IMG/VR virus record: IMGVR_UViG_3300017739_000126
Location: 1 to 22,559 of that record
From: a virus
DNA length: 22,559 nucleotides
Direction: 5' to 3' (one strand)
The translations under genes and the position numbers were made by a program. Below are positions 6,571 through 16,400 of the stretch, piece after piece; within the stretch, counting starts at the first letter, position 1; the number at the start of each line of letters is the position of its first letter. A model generated the notes under the pieces. It was not told where the DNA came from. It saw only the letters and a list, made by a program, of their open reading frames with translations, and made no database searches.

Positions 6571-7277
6571 TGGCAGAAGCCAAACCTATGCACTTAATTA
6601 AAAACGTTACAGCTATGTATCCGCGTCTGGATCAGACTTATAGATACGACAGAAATATTCCGCCAAGGGGTAAGACTGTGCCTTGTGGTCCGACAGAAGA
6701 AAATGCGAAGTATGAAATGGACTTTCGTATGACTGAGGCACAAGCAAAAGAGCTGTATAAAGCCATGGTAGCCGCATATAAAGAACAGGCGGCTTCTGAT
6801 TGGCCTGCTATGCCCAAGCACACAGACGTGTTTGAGGTAGATATGGACGGTGGTTACATCGGGTCTGTACAATTAAAAGGTCAGTATAAAGGCAAGGTAA
6901 CAGAACCACCTTTGCATGTAGACGCAAAGAACAGGAAGTTACCGTCATCGTTTAAACTTACTCATGGCAGCACTATAAACATAGGGGTTACTCTTGTGCC
7001 TTATAGTATGAGTTCACACGGAGTATCGCTGAGAGTGAAAGCCGTGCAAGTATTAGAACTTGCTGAGAAGAAGCAATACTCACCGTTTGAAGCACAAGAC
7101 GGTTTCTCTGTAGAAGAGGATGATGCTTCAGCCGTGTTTGAAGATGTGGTTGATTCTGCACCTGTTGAGGCAGATGAGATCCCCGAACCGAAGAAGGTCG
7201 CCAAGAAGAAAGAGGGAGCTGCTCCTCCTGCTGATGAGGCTGACCTTGCGGCTCTCGTTGATGACTGGGACGATTAA
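6570..7277 (+). CDS. ssb: single-stranded DNA-binding protein (DUF2815 / T7 gp2.5-like)
   Basis: 235 residues. Residues 1-170 look like an OB-fold core: PMHLIKNVTAMYPRLDQ, then FRMTEAQAKELYKAM, then the strand set GSTINIGVTLVPYSM and VSLRVKAVQVLEL. The last set is characteristic of the DUF2815 and T7 gp2.5-type phage SSBs. A disordered tail follows, acidic at 182-206, with a basic patch KKVAKKK at 208-214, and a final acidic tip DLAALVDDWDD containing an aromatic residue. Acidic, aromatic-tipped tails of SSBs recruit polymerase, helicase and nuclease partners. Strong AAAGGAG at 6556-6562 and a one-base overlap with the upstream stop. The stop codon lies inside a hairpin. Confidence 0.85.
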   Translation: MAEAKPMHLIKNVTAMYPRLDQTYRYDRNIPPRGKTVPCGPTEENAKYEMDFRMTEAQAKELYKAMVAAYKEQAASDWPAMPKHTDVFEVDMDGGYIGSVQLKGQYKGKVTEPPLHVDAKNRKLPSSFKLTHGSTINIGVTLVPYSMSSHGVSLRVKAVQVLELAEKKQYSPFEAQDGFSVEEDDASAVFEDVVDSAPVEADEIPEPKKVAKKKEGAAPPADEADLAALVDDWDD

Positions 7278-7299
7278 GAAGGTAAGGGGGAACTTCTTA
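7275..7299 (+). promoter_or_regulatory. hairpin over the SSB stop codon
   Basis: TAAGAAG (7275-7281) and CTTCTTA (7293-7299) form a 7-bp stem with an 11-base G-rich loop. The stem begins with the TAA stop of the SSB gene. What follows is not T-rich enough for an intrinsic terminator. It could protect the 3' end of an SSB-encoding transcript. Confidence 0.4.
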
Positions 7300-7321
7300 T
7301 CCTAATATTAACGAGAGAGTG

Positions 7322-7358
7322 TCGTGGTGAGGTAGACTCCTATCACACCTCACCACGA
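7322..7358 (+). promoter_or_regulatory. strong 12-bp hairpin upstream of the primase-helicase gene (attenuator-like)
   Basis: TCGTGGTGAGGT (7322-7333) and ACCTCACCACGA (7347-7358) are perfect reverse complements with a 13-base loop. TTCATTTT follows, so it looks like a weak or partial intrinsic terminator. The GGAG of the next gene follows at 7367-7370. It is the strongest secondary structure in the early operon and sits at the boundary between the SSB group and the primase-helicase gene. Likely roles are lowering read-through into the primase-helicase gene, or acting as a regulatory or processing site. The perfect dyad could also be an operator at DNA level. Confidence 0.65.
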
Positions 7359-7378
7359 TTCATTTTGGAGCAGCAACA

Positions 7379-10192
7379 ATGGAAACGACAGATTTTTTGG
7401 GGAGAGTACTAAGCGACAGCGGTCACTACTGCATGTTTGCCGCAAGAAGCAAAGATAAAAAGAGAATACAAAAATTTTATAGCACTATCGAAGAAGTAGA
7501 ACGAGCTGCAAGCAAGTTTAACTCTGATGGATTCGACGTCTACTTTGCACTTAGTACATTTAAAGAACCCACAAACCGAAAGGGCGACAACGCACACGAA
7601 CTCAAATCCTTGTTCTTGGATTTAGACTGCGGTCCTTCAAAAGAATACCCTACGCAGCAAGCAGCAATCGAAGCATTGCGTAGTTTCTGTAAACAACTCT
7701 CTCTGCCCAGACCTACAATGGTCAGCAGTGGACGAGGTGTACACGTATACTGGAGCCTTACCGAATCAGTTTCGGCAGAGGAATGGGTAAGCGCAGCAGA
7801 GACATTAAAGCAGGCTTGCGTCGATAACGGACTACTCGCAGACCCTGCCGTGACAGCAGATGTAGCACGTATACTACGTGTGCCGAATACGCACAATTAT
7901 AAAGGCGATCCACCTCTAGCAGTAAGTTTGTTTGGTGTAGACCTGCCAAAACCTGTTGTCTTATCTGAGTTTGTCGCCAAGCTTGGCGTACTGAAGCCAG
8001 TTACCAACATAGACTTGGGTACAGACGCGTTATACGAAGCGTATGCCGACAATTCAGAAAACGTTTTTAAAACGATTATAAAGAAAACCATCGAAGGACG
8101 TGGATGCGAGCAGCTACGTTTTATAGCTACAAAGCAAGAAGAAGTTAGCGAACCCCTGTGGAGAGCAGGGCTATCTATTACAAAATTCTGTATAGATGGG
8201 GACAAGGCAGCAGAAAGAATATCTGATAGGCATCCTGATTACAGTGAAGATGGGATGCGTAAGAAGGTAGACGAGATAAAAGGTCCGTATACATGTGCAC
8301 GTTTTGACGAACTGAACGAGGGAGTGTGCACAGAATGTCCTTCATGGGGTGAGATAAAGTCACCGATTGTGTTGGGTAAACGCATCAAAGCAGCGCAGGG
8401 TTCAGCAACGGTATCTGCACCTGTTGCAGGTAAAAAGCAAAGCAAAGAGTTCGATATACCAGAATACCCCTCACCATACTTTAGGGGGGTAGCAGGTGGC
8501 GTATTTATGCGTAGCAGCAACGCTGATGGAGACATAGAAGAAGAGGTAATATATCATCATGATATATACATCACTCGTAGGTTGCATGATGAAGAGCTTG
8601 GTGAGACATTAGTATTTCGACTACACTTACCAAGAGACGGTGTGCGCCAGTTTAGTGTGCCACTTACGCATGTGACCTCAAGAGAAGAGTTTCGTAAGAG
8701 CATGGCGCGAGAAGGCGTAACTGCATGGGGAAGGAGTCTAGATAAGCTCATGGCATATACAACAAAGTGGGTCGATGAATTGCAGAAAACATCTATGGCA
8801 GACGAAGCGCATAGACAATTTGGTTGGGTCGATGACGATATGGAAGAGTTTGTACTTGGAGATAAACTTATCACTGGTGCAGAGATTAGCTACAACCCTC
8901 CATCATCTAAGACAGCAGGGCTTATAGATGCGTTTGAACCAAAAGGTTCGCGTGAGAAAAGCATAGACATGCTAAACTTTTACGACAAGGCAGGATGGGA
9001 GTTACATCAATACATCGTTGGCATCGGATTCGGCTCGCCTCTGATGGCTTTGACAGGGCTAAATAGCATGGCAGTGCATCTACATGGTGGCACAGGCGTG
9101 GGTAAAACAACTGCACAGATGGCTTGCTTATCTTTATGGGGCAACCCAGAAGATCTGATGAACGCCAAAGATGATACTCACAACGCTAGGATGAACCGTG
9201 GTGAGGTGATGCACAGCTTACCCCTGGTGTCTGATGAGATGACTAACATAACAAGCAGAGAGATGTCTGAGTATGTTTACCAAGTATCAGGAGGACGTCA
9301 GAAGAACCGTCTCGCATCAAACGGTAACATAGAAAGAACTCGTGGTAAGCCTTGGCAACTGTTAGCTCTTAGCTCTGGGAACACCAGTGCATGGGAGATA
9401 CTGAGTCGAGACAAAGCCATGCCGAAAGCAGAGATGCAGCGGCTGTTTGAGATACAAGTAAAGAAACTAATTAACGCTGTCGGTAAGAACGACGATACAA
9501 CTGATCTCTTTAATGAGTTAAAAAAGAACTACGGTTGGATTGGTCCAGAGTATACGCAGTGGGTGATAAATAACAAAGAAGAAGCCAAGCGCACCGTTGA
9601 GTCTGTCAAGCGCAGAATAGACGCTGCGGCAGGGCTAGGACCAGAAAATAGGTTTTGGTCAAACGGCAATGCTGTAATTCTTGCAGGGCTTATTATAGCT
9701 AAGAACCTTGGGTTCGTTAATTACGACGTGGGTGCTGTATATAAATGGGTGGTGAAAGAACTGATTATACGAAACAACTTTGTCAACGACATCGGTGCAT
9801 CGGTATCCCAAACACTCAACAACTACTTGTCAGAGAACTACAACAACCTGCTGAAGATAGAAAGCACACAGGACTTGCGAGGCAAGAACGACAGTGGTCT
9901 GGATCAGCTTGTACCTATTTCGGCATCGCCAAGGGGCTTCTTGGTTGCACGGTACGAGCCTGACACAAAACTGTTATTCCTACGCATCAAGCCGTTTAGA
10001 GAGTGGTGTATAGATCAACAGATAAACTACGCTAGTCTTGTGGACGATCTGAAAGACAAGCTGAACGCCAAGCGTATAAAGAAACGTTTGACTAAGGGTA
10101 CAGACTTTAATCTGCCACCAGACTGGGTGTTAGAGATGAAATTTCAAGAGCTAGATGAGGGCAGTGATGGATCAGAAAGTGATGAAGCTTGA
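7379..10192 (+). CDS. primase-polymerase / DUF927-type helicase fusion protein
   Basis: 937 residues. Residues about 50-180 have archaeo-eukaryotic primase (PrimPol) signatures: LFLDLDCG (D81, D83), SSGRGVHVYW (H122) and VARILRVPNTHNYK (R164, R167). Cys306, Cys317 and Cys320 in CARFDELNEG-VCTECP may bind a metal. Residues about 565-730 form a DUF927-like P-loop ATPase: Walker A HGGTGVGKTT (K576), Walker B LVSDEM (D619, E620), then SGGRQKNRL and ALSSGNTS with a polar sensor. The remaining ~200 residues are helical with a basic stretch, probably DNA-contacting. Such proteins make primers and unwind DNA at phage or plasmid origins. It has GGAG at 7367-7370 and follows the 101-base structured junction. 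It is the only obvious primase and the only ring-type helicase candidate here. Confidence 0.9.
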   Translation: METTDFLGRVLSDSGHYCMFAARSKDKKRIQKFYSTIEEVERAASKFNSDGFDVYFALSTFKEPTNRKGDNAHELKSLFLDLDCGPSKEYPTQQAAIEALRSFCKQLSLPRPTMVSSGRGVHVYWSLTESVSAEEWVSAAETLKQACVDNGLLADPAVTADVARILRVPNTHNYKGDPPLAVSLFGVDLPKPVVLSEFVAKLGVLKPVTNIDLGTDALYEAYADNSENVFKTIIKKTIEGRGCEQLRFIATKQEEVSEPLWRAGLSITKFCIDGDKAAERISDRHPDYSEDGMRKKVDEIKGPYTCARFDELNEGVCTECPSWGEIKSPIVLGKRIKAAQGSATVSAPVAGKKQSKEFDIPEYPSPYFRGVAGGVFMRSSNADGDIEEEVIYHHDIYITRRLHDEELGETLVFRLHLPRDGVRQFSVPLTHVTSREEFRKSMAREGVTAWGRSLDKLMAYTTKWVDELQKTSMADEAHRQFGWVDDDMEEFVLGDKLITGAEISYNPPSSKTAGLIDAFEPKGSREKSIDMLNFYDKAGWELHQYIVGIGFGSPLMALTGLNSMAVHLHGGTGVGKTTAQMACLSLWGNPEDLMNAKDDTHNARMNRGEVMHSLPLVSDEMTNITSREMSEYVYQVSGGRQKNRLASNGNIERTRGKPWQLLALSSGNTSAWEILSRDKAMPKAEMQRLFEIQVKKLINAVGKNDDTTDLFNELKKNYGWIGPEYTQWVINNKEEAKRTVESVKRRIDAAAGLGPENRFWSNGNAVILAGLIIAKNLGFVNYDVGAVYKWVVKELIIRNNFVNDIGASVSQTLNNYLSENYNNLLKIESTQDLRGKNDSGLDQLVPISASPRGFLVARYEPDTKLLFLRIKPFREWCIDQQINYASLVDDLKDKLNAKRIKKRLTKGTDFNLPPDWVLEMKFQELDEGSDGSESDEA

Positions 10193-10394
10193 TGATTTGA
10201 ACCCTGACGGGCTTCGGATCACAATAAACTGGGACGCAATGGACGTAGGGTCATCTATATTTGTACCCTGCATCAACACCGAAAAGGGTAAAAAACAATT
10301 AAAAAGTGTTGCAAAAATGAAAGCATGGGAATTTGAGATGCAGATTTGTGTTGAAAACAGAAAACTTGGTTTACGTGCGTGGAGAACTATGTGA
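10167..10394 (+). CDS. small conserved-looking phage protein, unknown function
   Basis: About 75 residues. ATG 10167 is chosen because GAGGG at 10157-10161 lies five bases upstream; ATG 10155 (79 residues) and ATG 10182 are alternatives. It overlaps the primase-helicase gene by 26 bases. The sequence has a strand-rich first half (GLRITINWDAMDVGSSIFVP) and a helix-strand second half (KQLKSVAKMKAW, then GLRAWRTM), like a small alpha/beta single domain. I have seen similar small proteins in marine phages but know of no function. It is the last gene before the terminator. Confidence 0.7.
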   Translation: MDQKVMKLDDLNPDGLRITINWDAMDVGSSIFVPCINTEKGKKQLKSVAKMKAWEFEMQICVENRKLGLRAWRTM

Positions 10395-10428
10395 TATACT
10401 ATATCTGACAACGTCCTCTAGATGTTGT
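10393..10428. other. two inverted repeats between the convergent operons
   Basis: GATATA-C-TATATC (10393-10405) is a perfect dyad over the stop codon of the last early gene. ACAACGTC (10408-10415) and GATGTTGT (10421-10428) form a second hairpin of eight pairs, one of them G-T, with a 5-base loop. Neither has a T-tract in the plus direction. They could slow late (minus-strand) transcription, or be processing or binding sites. The rest of 10395-10444 holds nothing else I can recognise. Confidence 0.4.
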
Positions 10429-10444
10429 TCTCCATTGTTATACT

Positions 10445-10473
10445 GACCCCTGCATCTTGTGGGGGTCTTTTTT
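10445..10473 (+). terminator. intrinsic terminator of the early operon
   Basis: GACCCCTGCA (10445-10454) pairs with TGTGGGGGTC (10458-10467), including two G-T pairs, around a 3-base loop. TTTTTT follows at 10468-10473. This is a canonical rho-independent terminator for plus-strand transcription. Its T-tract overlaps the stop codon (10472-10474) of the convergent giant gene. The opposite side lacks a matching A-tract, so it should not act efficiently on the late operon. Confidence 0.9.
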
Positions 10474-13400
10474 AGTCTAAGTCGTATTCTTCTAAACTTT
10501 CTAGCATACCATCAGTGAAAGATACCCCACCGCGCATGTTTTTAGAGAGCCTTAAAAATGTTTTTAACGAACGTTCTTTTGTTTCTGCTGTTATTAACTC
10601 ATCTCGCACAAAGGCTTCAGGTATGGATGCGTTAAACTCAGCAATCAACTCATCTACTTCTTGCACTTCTTCATAGTCACCTTCACGCATTGCCATGTTA
10701 CGTCTTCGTAGAAGCTTTGTGCGTTTACTATCTAACGATGTTTGTTTACGTCTCTCGTTTTTATTTACCTCAAGTCGTTGTATGTAGGATTGTGGTGCAA
10801 ACCCTGCAAGCTGCATTGCTACATTGTATGGATTGATATCTTCGGTAATGGCATCTCCACGTCTAGTCGTTGCCCCTTCAGTCGCAAACCTAAAAGATTT
10901 CATACCGTTACGGACAGATGCAGGGACCATAGATTCTACGCCTCTATACCACTCACCCTCGTAAACATCACCTATGCCGCGCTCAATACTTAACCCTACA
11001 CCAATTACTGGACCTCCGAGTTGTTCTACCAATGTCCACAGATTACTCTGATCTTTGTCTATGATCGGTGCACGATACAGCAGGCTGTTCATTGAGATCC
11101 GATTAGCTAAATCTACGCCCAACATTTCATTAGCAAGCCCACCATAAATACCTTCTCCTACGAACTTACGTGTAGCTGCCTCGAAGTCATCTTCATCATC
11201 ATCTGCAAACATGTTGTAGAGTACACCTATTGCACCCATCATTGGCATGCCACCAAGCCCTGCAAATATGCCTGTAGAGATAAGAAAGTTACGCCCTGCC
11301 GCACGTGCAACGGGATCTCCCATAGCCGCTTCTTTGGCTAGTTTTGCCATCATATAGTATTTACTGATTGCAAATCTTTTGAAGAGAAACAGCACGTTAC
11401 CGATTCCGCTTTGCGCTACGATTGGACGACCTGCGGAAGCAGTTGCACCAAGAGTAAATTCTGTAGCATCTATAGCTTCTTGAGCTGCATCACGGTAGTC
11501 GGCTTCAGTAAGATCGCCTTTCTCTCGTCTAAGTTTTTGTACTTCTAGTAGATATGCAGATGTGAGTGTGGTCTCACGGTTAAATCTTTCTGAGTGATGA
11601 AACATAAAACTAGAGAATTTGTTGAAGGTTTCTAAAGGTGCACCTCTACCCATCTCTAAATTTTCTTGTGTCATGGACTGATTAAACTGTCCTTGATCTG
11701 TACCCATCTCGATCAGTATGTCACCACGATTGTCCTGTAAAATAGCAGGCAATTGGTCTAATTCGTAGTTGGCAATCGATTTACCAAACGCTCCCATGTT
11801 TACTTCTTGTTGAACAGGTTGTCCGTCAGGGCCAGTTACCATAACGGTTCTTGTTTTAGGTGCACCCATAAATAATTTAGAAGCTGTGCCGAATGTTCTG
11901 GAAGTAGCACCGACACCGTGTTTTCCTGCAAGCACAGGCATGGCACTCATGGCTACATCGAAGAATGTTATGGCTGCGGAAGAAAAGTTAAGCCCCATAG
12001 TATAGCCAAACCCAAGACTATTAACTATTTGAGAAGCACGATTTATGTCTGGGCTTTGTGCAAACGTAGCTATCTGTGCAAGCTTACCTGCCATCATTGC
12101 TGTGCGTGGGTCTTGATCGTACTTGCCACTCGTCAATTTGTTCTTAAACCCAACAAGCTCTGCACTTGCTTTCATCTGCACAAGCTGCCTGTTTAGGTCA
12201 CGACCTTTTTCTTTCATCATCGTGTAGGCGTCAAATTCCGTGCCACCCATACCCGTTGGCGTTACATCTCCAATAAATCCGCGTACATTTCCACGTCTGC
12301 GAAAGCCTTGTAAAAAAGAACGCTCTGGCATGGCATCTAATACAAGATCTATTACTTCACTCATCGCTTCAGGAGATACATTTGCGCCATTTAGCGTGTC
12401 AAAAAGATCACCTACAAACCCAGGTGAAGGATTGTTCTCATACTCAAATCGTTTTGAAGCTGAAGTTATAGATGTTTCTTTGGCTCCTGCATTCTCCGCT
12501 GCCTGCAATGCTTGTGTCGCTTTACGCTCTGTAGAGTAGTATTCTACAAAACGTTCTGGTCTCCCTGTGCTAGGGTCGGCTGCTTGATATGTTAGTCTGT
12601 ATGCCCCTTTACGCATCAAAGGAAAATATGGTGTGATGATGCCGCTTTGTTTTTGCATCATCTCTTTTATCTTAGCCATCGCAGCTTTGCGTTGATCGAT
12701 ATTTGTTATTGTGGCTTCTAGGCGTATGTCTAACGCTTCCATTATTTCTTTGTATGTATCCTGAAAGTAATTACGCATCTGACGATAGAACGCCTGCCCT
12801 TCAGGATTTAGCTTGTTGTACTCTGCTCTTAGTTGATCGTATTCCGCAGAACGCTCTTTGTCGTTACGAATGTCTTTCATATACTCTACATCAGTGCGTG
12901 ACGGATCAACCTGTAGATAGGTACTACGCGGTATAAGGTTGTTTAATATCTGTGCTTTGTCTTTATTTTTGCGTTGCCACTTGTGGAGATTGAAAAGAAT
13001 CGAGTCTAGCATTTCTGACTTTTTTCTCAACGACCCACTCATTGTATTGATTATAGTGTTGAGTTCTCTAGCAAATGGGATGAACTTCTTAGCTTTATCT
13101 GTCAAGATGTTTACAGGTAAGGTGTTTAAGTACCAGCTCCGTAACGTTCGTGACGCTCCTTCGTTAAATATGACATCTGCGCTATCTGCAACTGAAGTAC
13201 GAATACCCTCTGGCACAACGCTTGCTGCGCCTCTGGCTAAATTCTTCGCTCCCGTCTTTGACCCTGCTAACATCAGCATGGGTGCTGCTGCGCGTGTGGC
13301 AGGGGATGGAGAAAGCATACCGTCTATGATGCGATTAACCTCAGATAGGGCAGTAGGGGAAGGAGACAAACCTAGTATCTTACGGATAATACGTTTTACT

Positions 13401-16400
13401 GCACCTGTAAACTTCTCCCAACCTGTTAATCTACCTCCATCTACCTTTGTAAGAGCTAGTGCACTTTGAAACTCTGGATTGCTAAACGCTTCAGCAACAA
13501 ACTCGTCTAAGTTTGCCGTACCATATGCCTCACCGAATTGCTCTCGCACGTTGTCAAATATTGTTTGTAGTTGCTTAGTCTCAGGCAGTGATGGGTTAGC
13601 TATCGATGCCGAGGTAGCTGCGTGGGTCATCTCATGCAGTATAGTATGCACGTTCATCCCGTTGGTAGCATCGATAAAGATCGTATTTGTTTCAGGCTCA
13701 AACATTCCTGCGCTGTTGCGCCCTGTTGTCTGTGATAGATTGTCAACCACTCGCACTTGCGTATCGCCTACAACAGCCCCTAATTTAGCTGCAATCTCAC
13801 GAATACTGTCTACTTGACTGGTTGTAGCTACGGCGTCTAACGCTCCACGTAAGTTGCCGTTCATAAGTGCGTTGCGCACACTAGGTAGTAGTGCAATATC
13901 TAGCCCATGCACTGCATCTGCATCTAGGTACAGACCTAGCTGATAAGAGTAATTATAACCATCACGATACTCTTGTATCTGTGCAGGGGTCATCGTATCT
14001 ATTTCAGCTTGTGTAAAGTTTAGTCCTTGTGGGTCACGTAAGTAGTTTTTAAACGCACCTTCCAAATCAGGAATAATCTGTCTCTGCTCTGGCATTGCTT
14101 CGATTTGAGCAGGTATGCTTGCTACAAGATTGTTTTGTTTTACAATCTCATCCACTTGCCGTTTGTATGCTAGATTCTGAGCGTCACGAAAGTTCTTTGC
14201 TTCTTTCTTAGCTGCGCGACCTGCTTCGATCTCTTTGTCAGAGGGGTTAAACTTAGAGGTATCTTTGCGTATTCGTTGTGCGGCAAGGGCTATACGACTA
14301 CTAGCTTCTTCTGACAAGTTAAGCTGCGCCCACTTACGTGCGGCAAGAGCTTTGCTTTTTGTCATCCCTCTGTAGAAGTCAAACTCATCTGCATTATAGT
14401 TCTTTCTAACGTATTGAGTAGGACCGACGACTTCCATACCGCCTATTTCTTCTAGAGCATCTATAGGACGGCGAAACCTATCAAAAAATATTTTGGCGGC
14501 TTTAGCTTCTTCTGTTAGTTGATTTTTCTGAATAGAAAACAGGTTTAAAATAGCTTGTTTATCATCTGCGTTGGTAGGGTCAGATTCTTGACTCTCTAAT
14601 TGCTGTTCTTCGTAGTACTGCCGTGCAACGGCAGTAGCTTTACCTTCCTTGTTGTTAGCAGGTTCTAAAACAAAACGATCATTTAGAGCTTGCTGCGCTG
14701 CAACATTTAGTTCTTGCTGCGCTTGCACATCTGCTTCAGGTGCGGCTTCTTGCGTTGTTTCTGTTCTAGATACGGGTGGAGGCGCAAGGCGATCTTGTTG
14801 CGCTGCTAGAACTCTGTCTGAGTCTTTAAACCGTGTTACTCCAGGGAATACTTGTCCCGCAGCTCCACTTGCTTCTCCTACGCCTATACCTGAACGTCTT
14901 AGTGCACCTGACTGTTCTCCTGCTGCCACAGCAGGTAACTCAGGATCTGGCAGATTTGTTCCCACTCCTTCTGTGTTAGGTGATGTAGCGTTGGAGGGAT
15001 CTTGATCTCTACTTCTTGCCCGTCTCGTTCCTGCCACGCCAGATCCACTATCCTGAACGCCTGCTCCAGTTCCTCCTGTAGTAGTGCCATCTCCTCCTGC
15101 ATCTTCGACCTCCAATCCGTCTAAGAAGCCTTGTACTCCCTCTTTAGCTTCTGGTACGGAGCTTATTCTTGCAAAATTTCTAAGTTCGTCAAAGACTCCT
15201 TCGTCAGATACCTTTTTACCAATCAGACTCTTTGCAGTACCCTCACGTCTAATCAACGCCTGTTTCGGCACGTTTAGGTCAGCTAGGAAGTCATCGTCGA
15301 TTGTTTGCTCTTCTGCGAACAACTCACCTTGTACTGGTTCTTTACCTACTTCAATCTGTTGACCAGTCTGCTCGCTTTTAATTGATGCGGCACGATCTTC
15401 TTTTGGCTTGTCTTTTAAATACTCATTTGTTTTTGCCGTTGCCTTTTTTGCGGCTTTTTCTTGTTCACGTGCAGCTTTGTTAACAACATTCTGCTCTTCT
15501 TTGTTTAGTGCGTCTGCGGATACCGTATCACCCGTTGTAGCTCCTGCTACAGCCGAATCCTCTGCGATCTCTCCTTCTGACTTTTCTGCCTTACCTTTTG
15601 GTGGCGCTGGATCAGCTTTATTTCTAGCGTCTTTTTCTTGTGCTGCGGTAATCTCTGATTCTGCAAATAACTCGCCTTGTGTTTGGCCTTTTTGTAACTG
15701 AGGAGCTGTTTGTGTGCCTTGTGCAACTTTCGTGCCTTGGCCACGGGTCGTACCACCTGTTTCAGTGTCTGGATCACCTTCTCCGATAGCACCAAATGTA
15801 GCTCGTGTACCGCCACCGATGAGACCGCCTGCAATAGCTGCTTCACGATATTCTGCGATTGCATCATCACTATCTATAGGAAGTCCCGCTTGTGCTCGCT
15901 CCATCATCTGTTGACCGACTTCAGTCAAGCCTTCAGTTGTAGCACCACTACCTATACGTGAGCCTGTGCGGGTAAATAAAGATTTTCCTAAAGAACGGAA
16001 CGCACCGCCTAGCAAAACCTTGTCAGCAATACCTTCAAGAGTAGCTTGACCAAACGTAGCTGTTAACGCAGATCCTACATCGACAGATGCTTTCTTGCCT
16101 GCGGCTACCTCATCTTCTTGTCGCTGAATATTGTTACCGAACAAGATCGGCGCTGTGGCTGCACCTGCGGCTACTGCTCCACCAACAAAGCCAGACAACC
16201 CGACAAGAGGGGCTGCGACGGCTGCACCTAGACCAATACCAAGCTGCGGTATTTGCTCACCAACAACTTCTCCTGCATACTGCAACGCAGAACCTACACT
16301 ATCTACGTCTGTTGACTGTAGCCTCTCAGGTTGCTCAAGCATCAACTCACCAAGCTCTTGTTGAGCACGTTCTTCTAAACCCTCGCCATAATCTTCAAGA

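Noticed and set aside
7303-7308. TAATAT as a -10 box in the gap before the primase-helicase gene
   Set aside because: No matching -35 hexamer lies 15-19 bases upstream; A/T-rich chance match.
12939-13469. 176-residue open frame on the plus strand opposite the giant gene
   Set aside because: It is the antisense shadow of a well-coded conserved gene, has no ribosome site or recognisable motif, and lies inside the zincin region whose protein motifs are on the minus strand.
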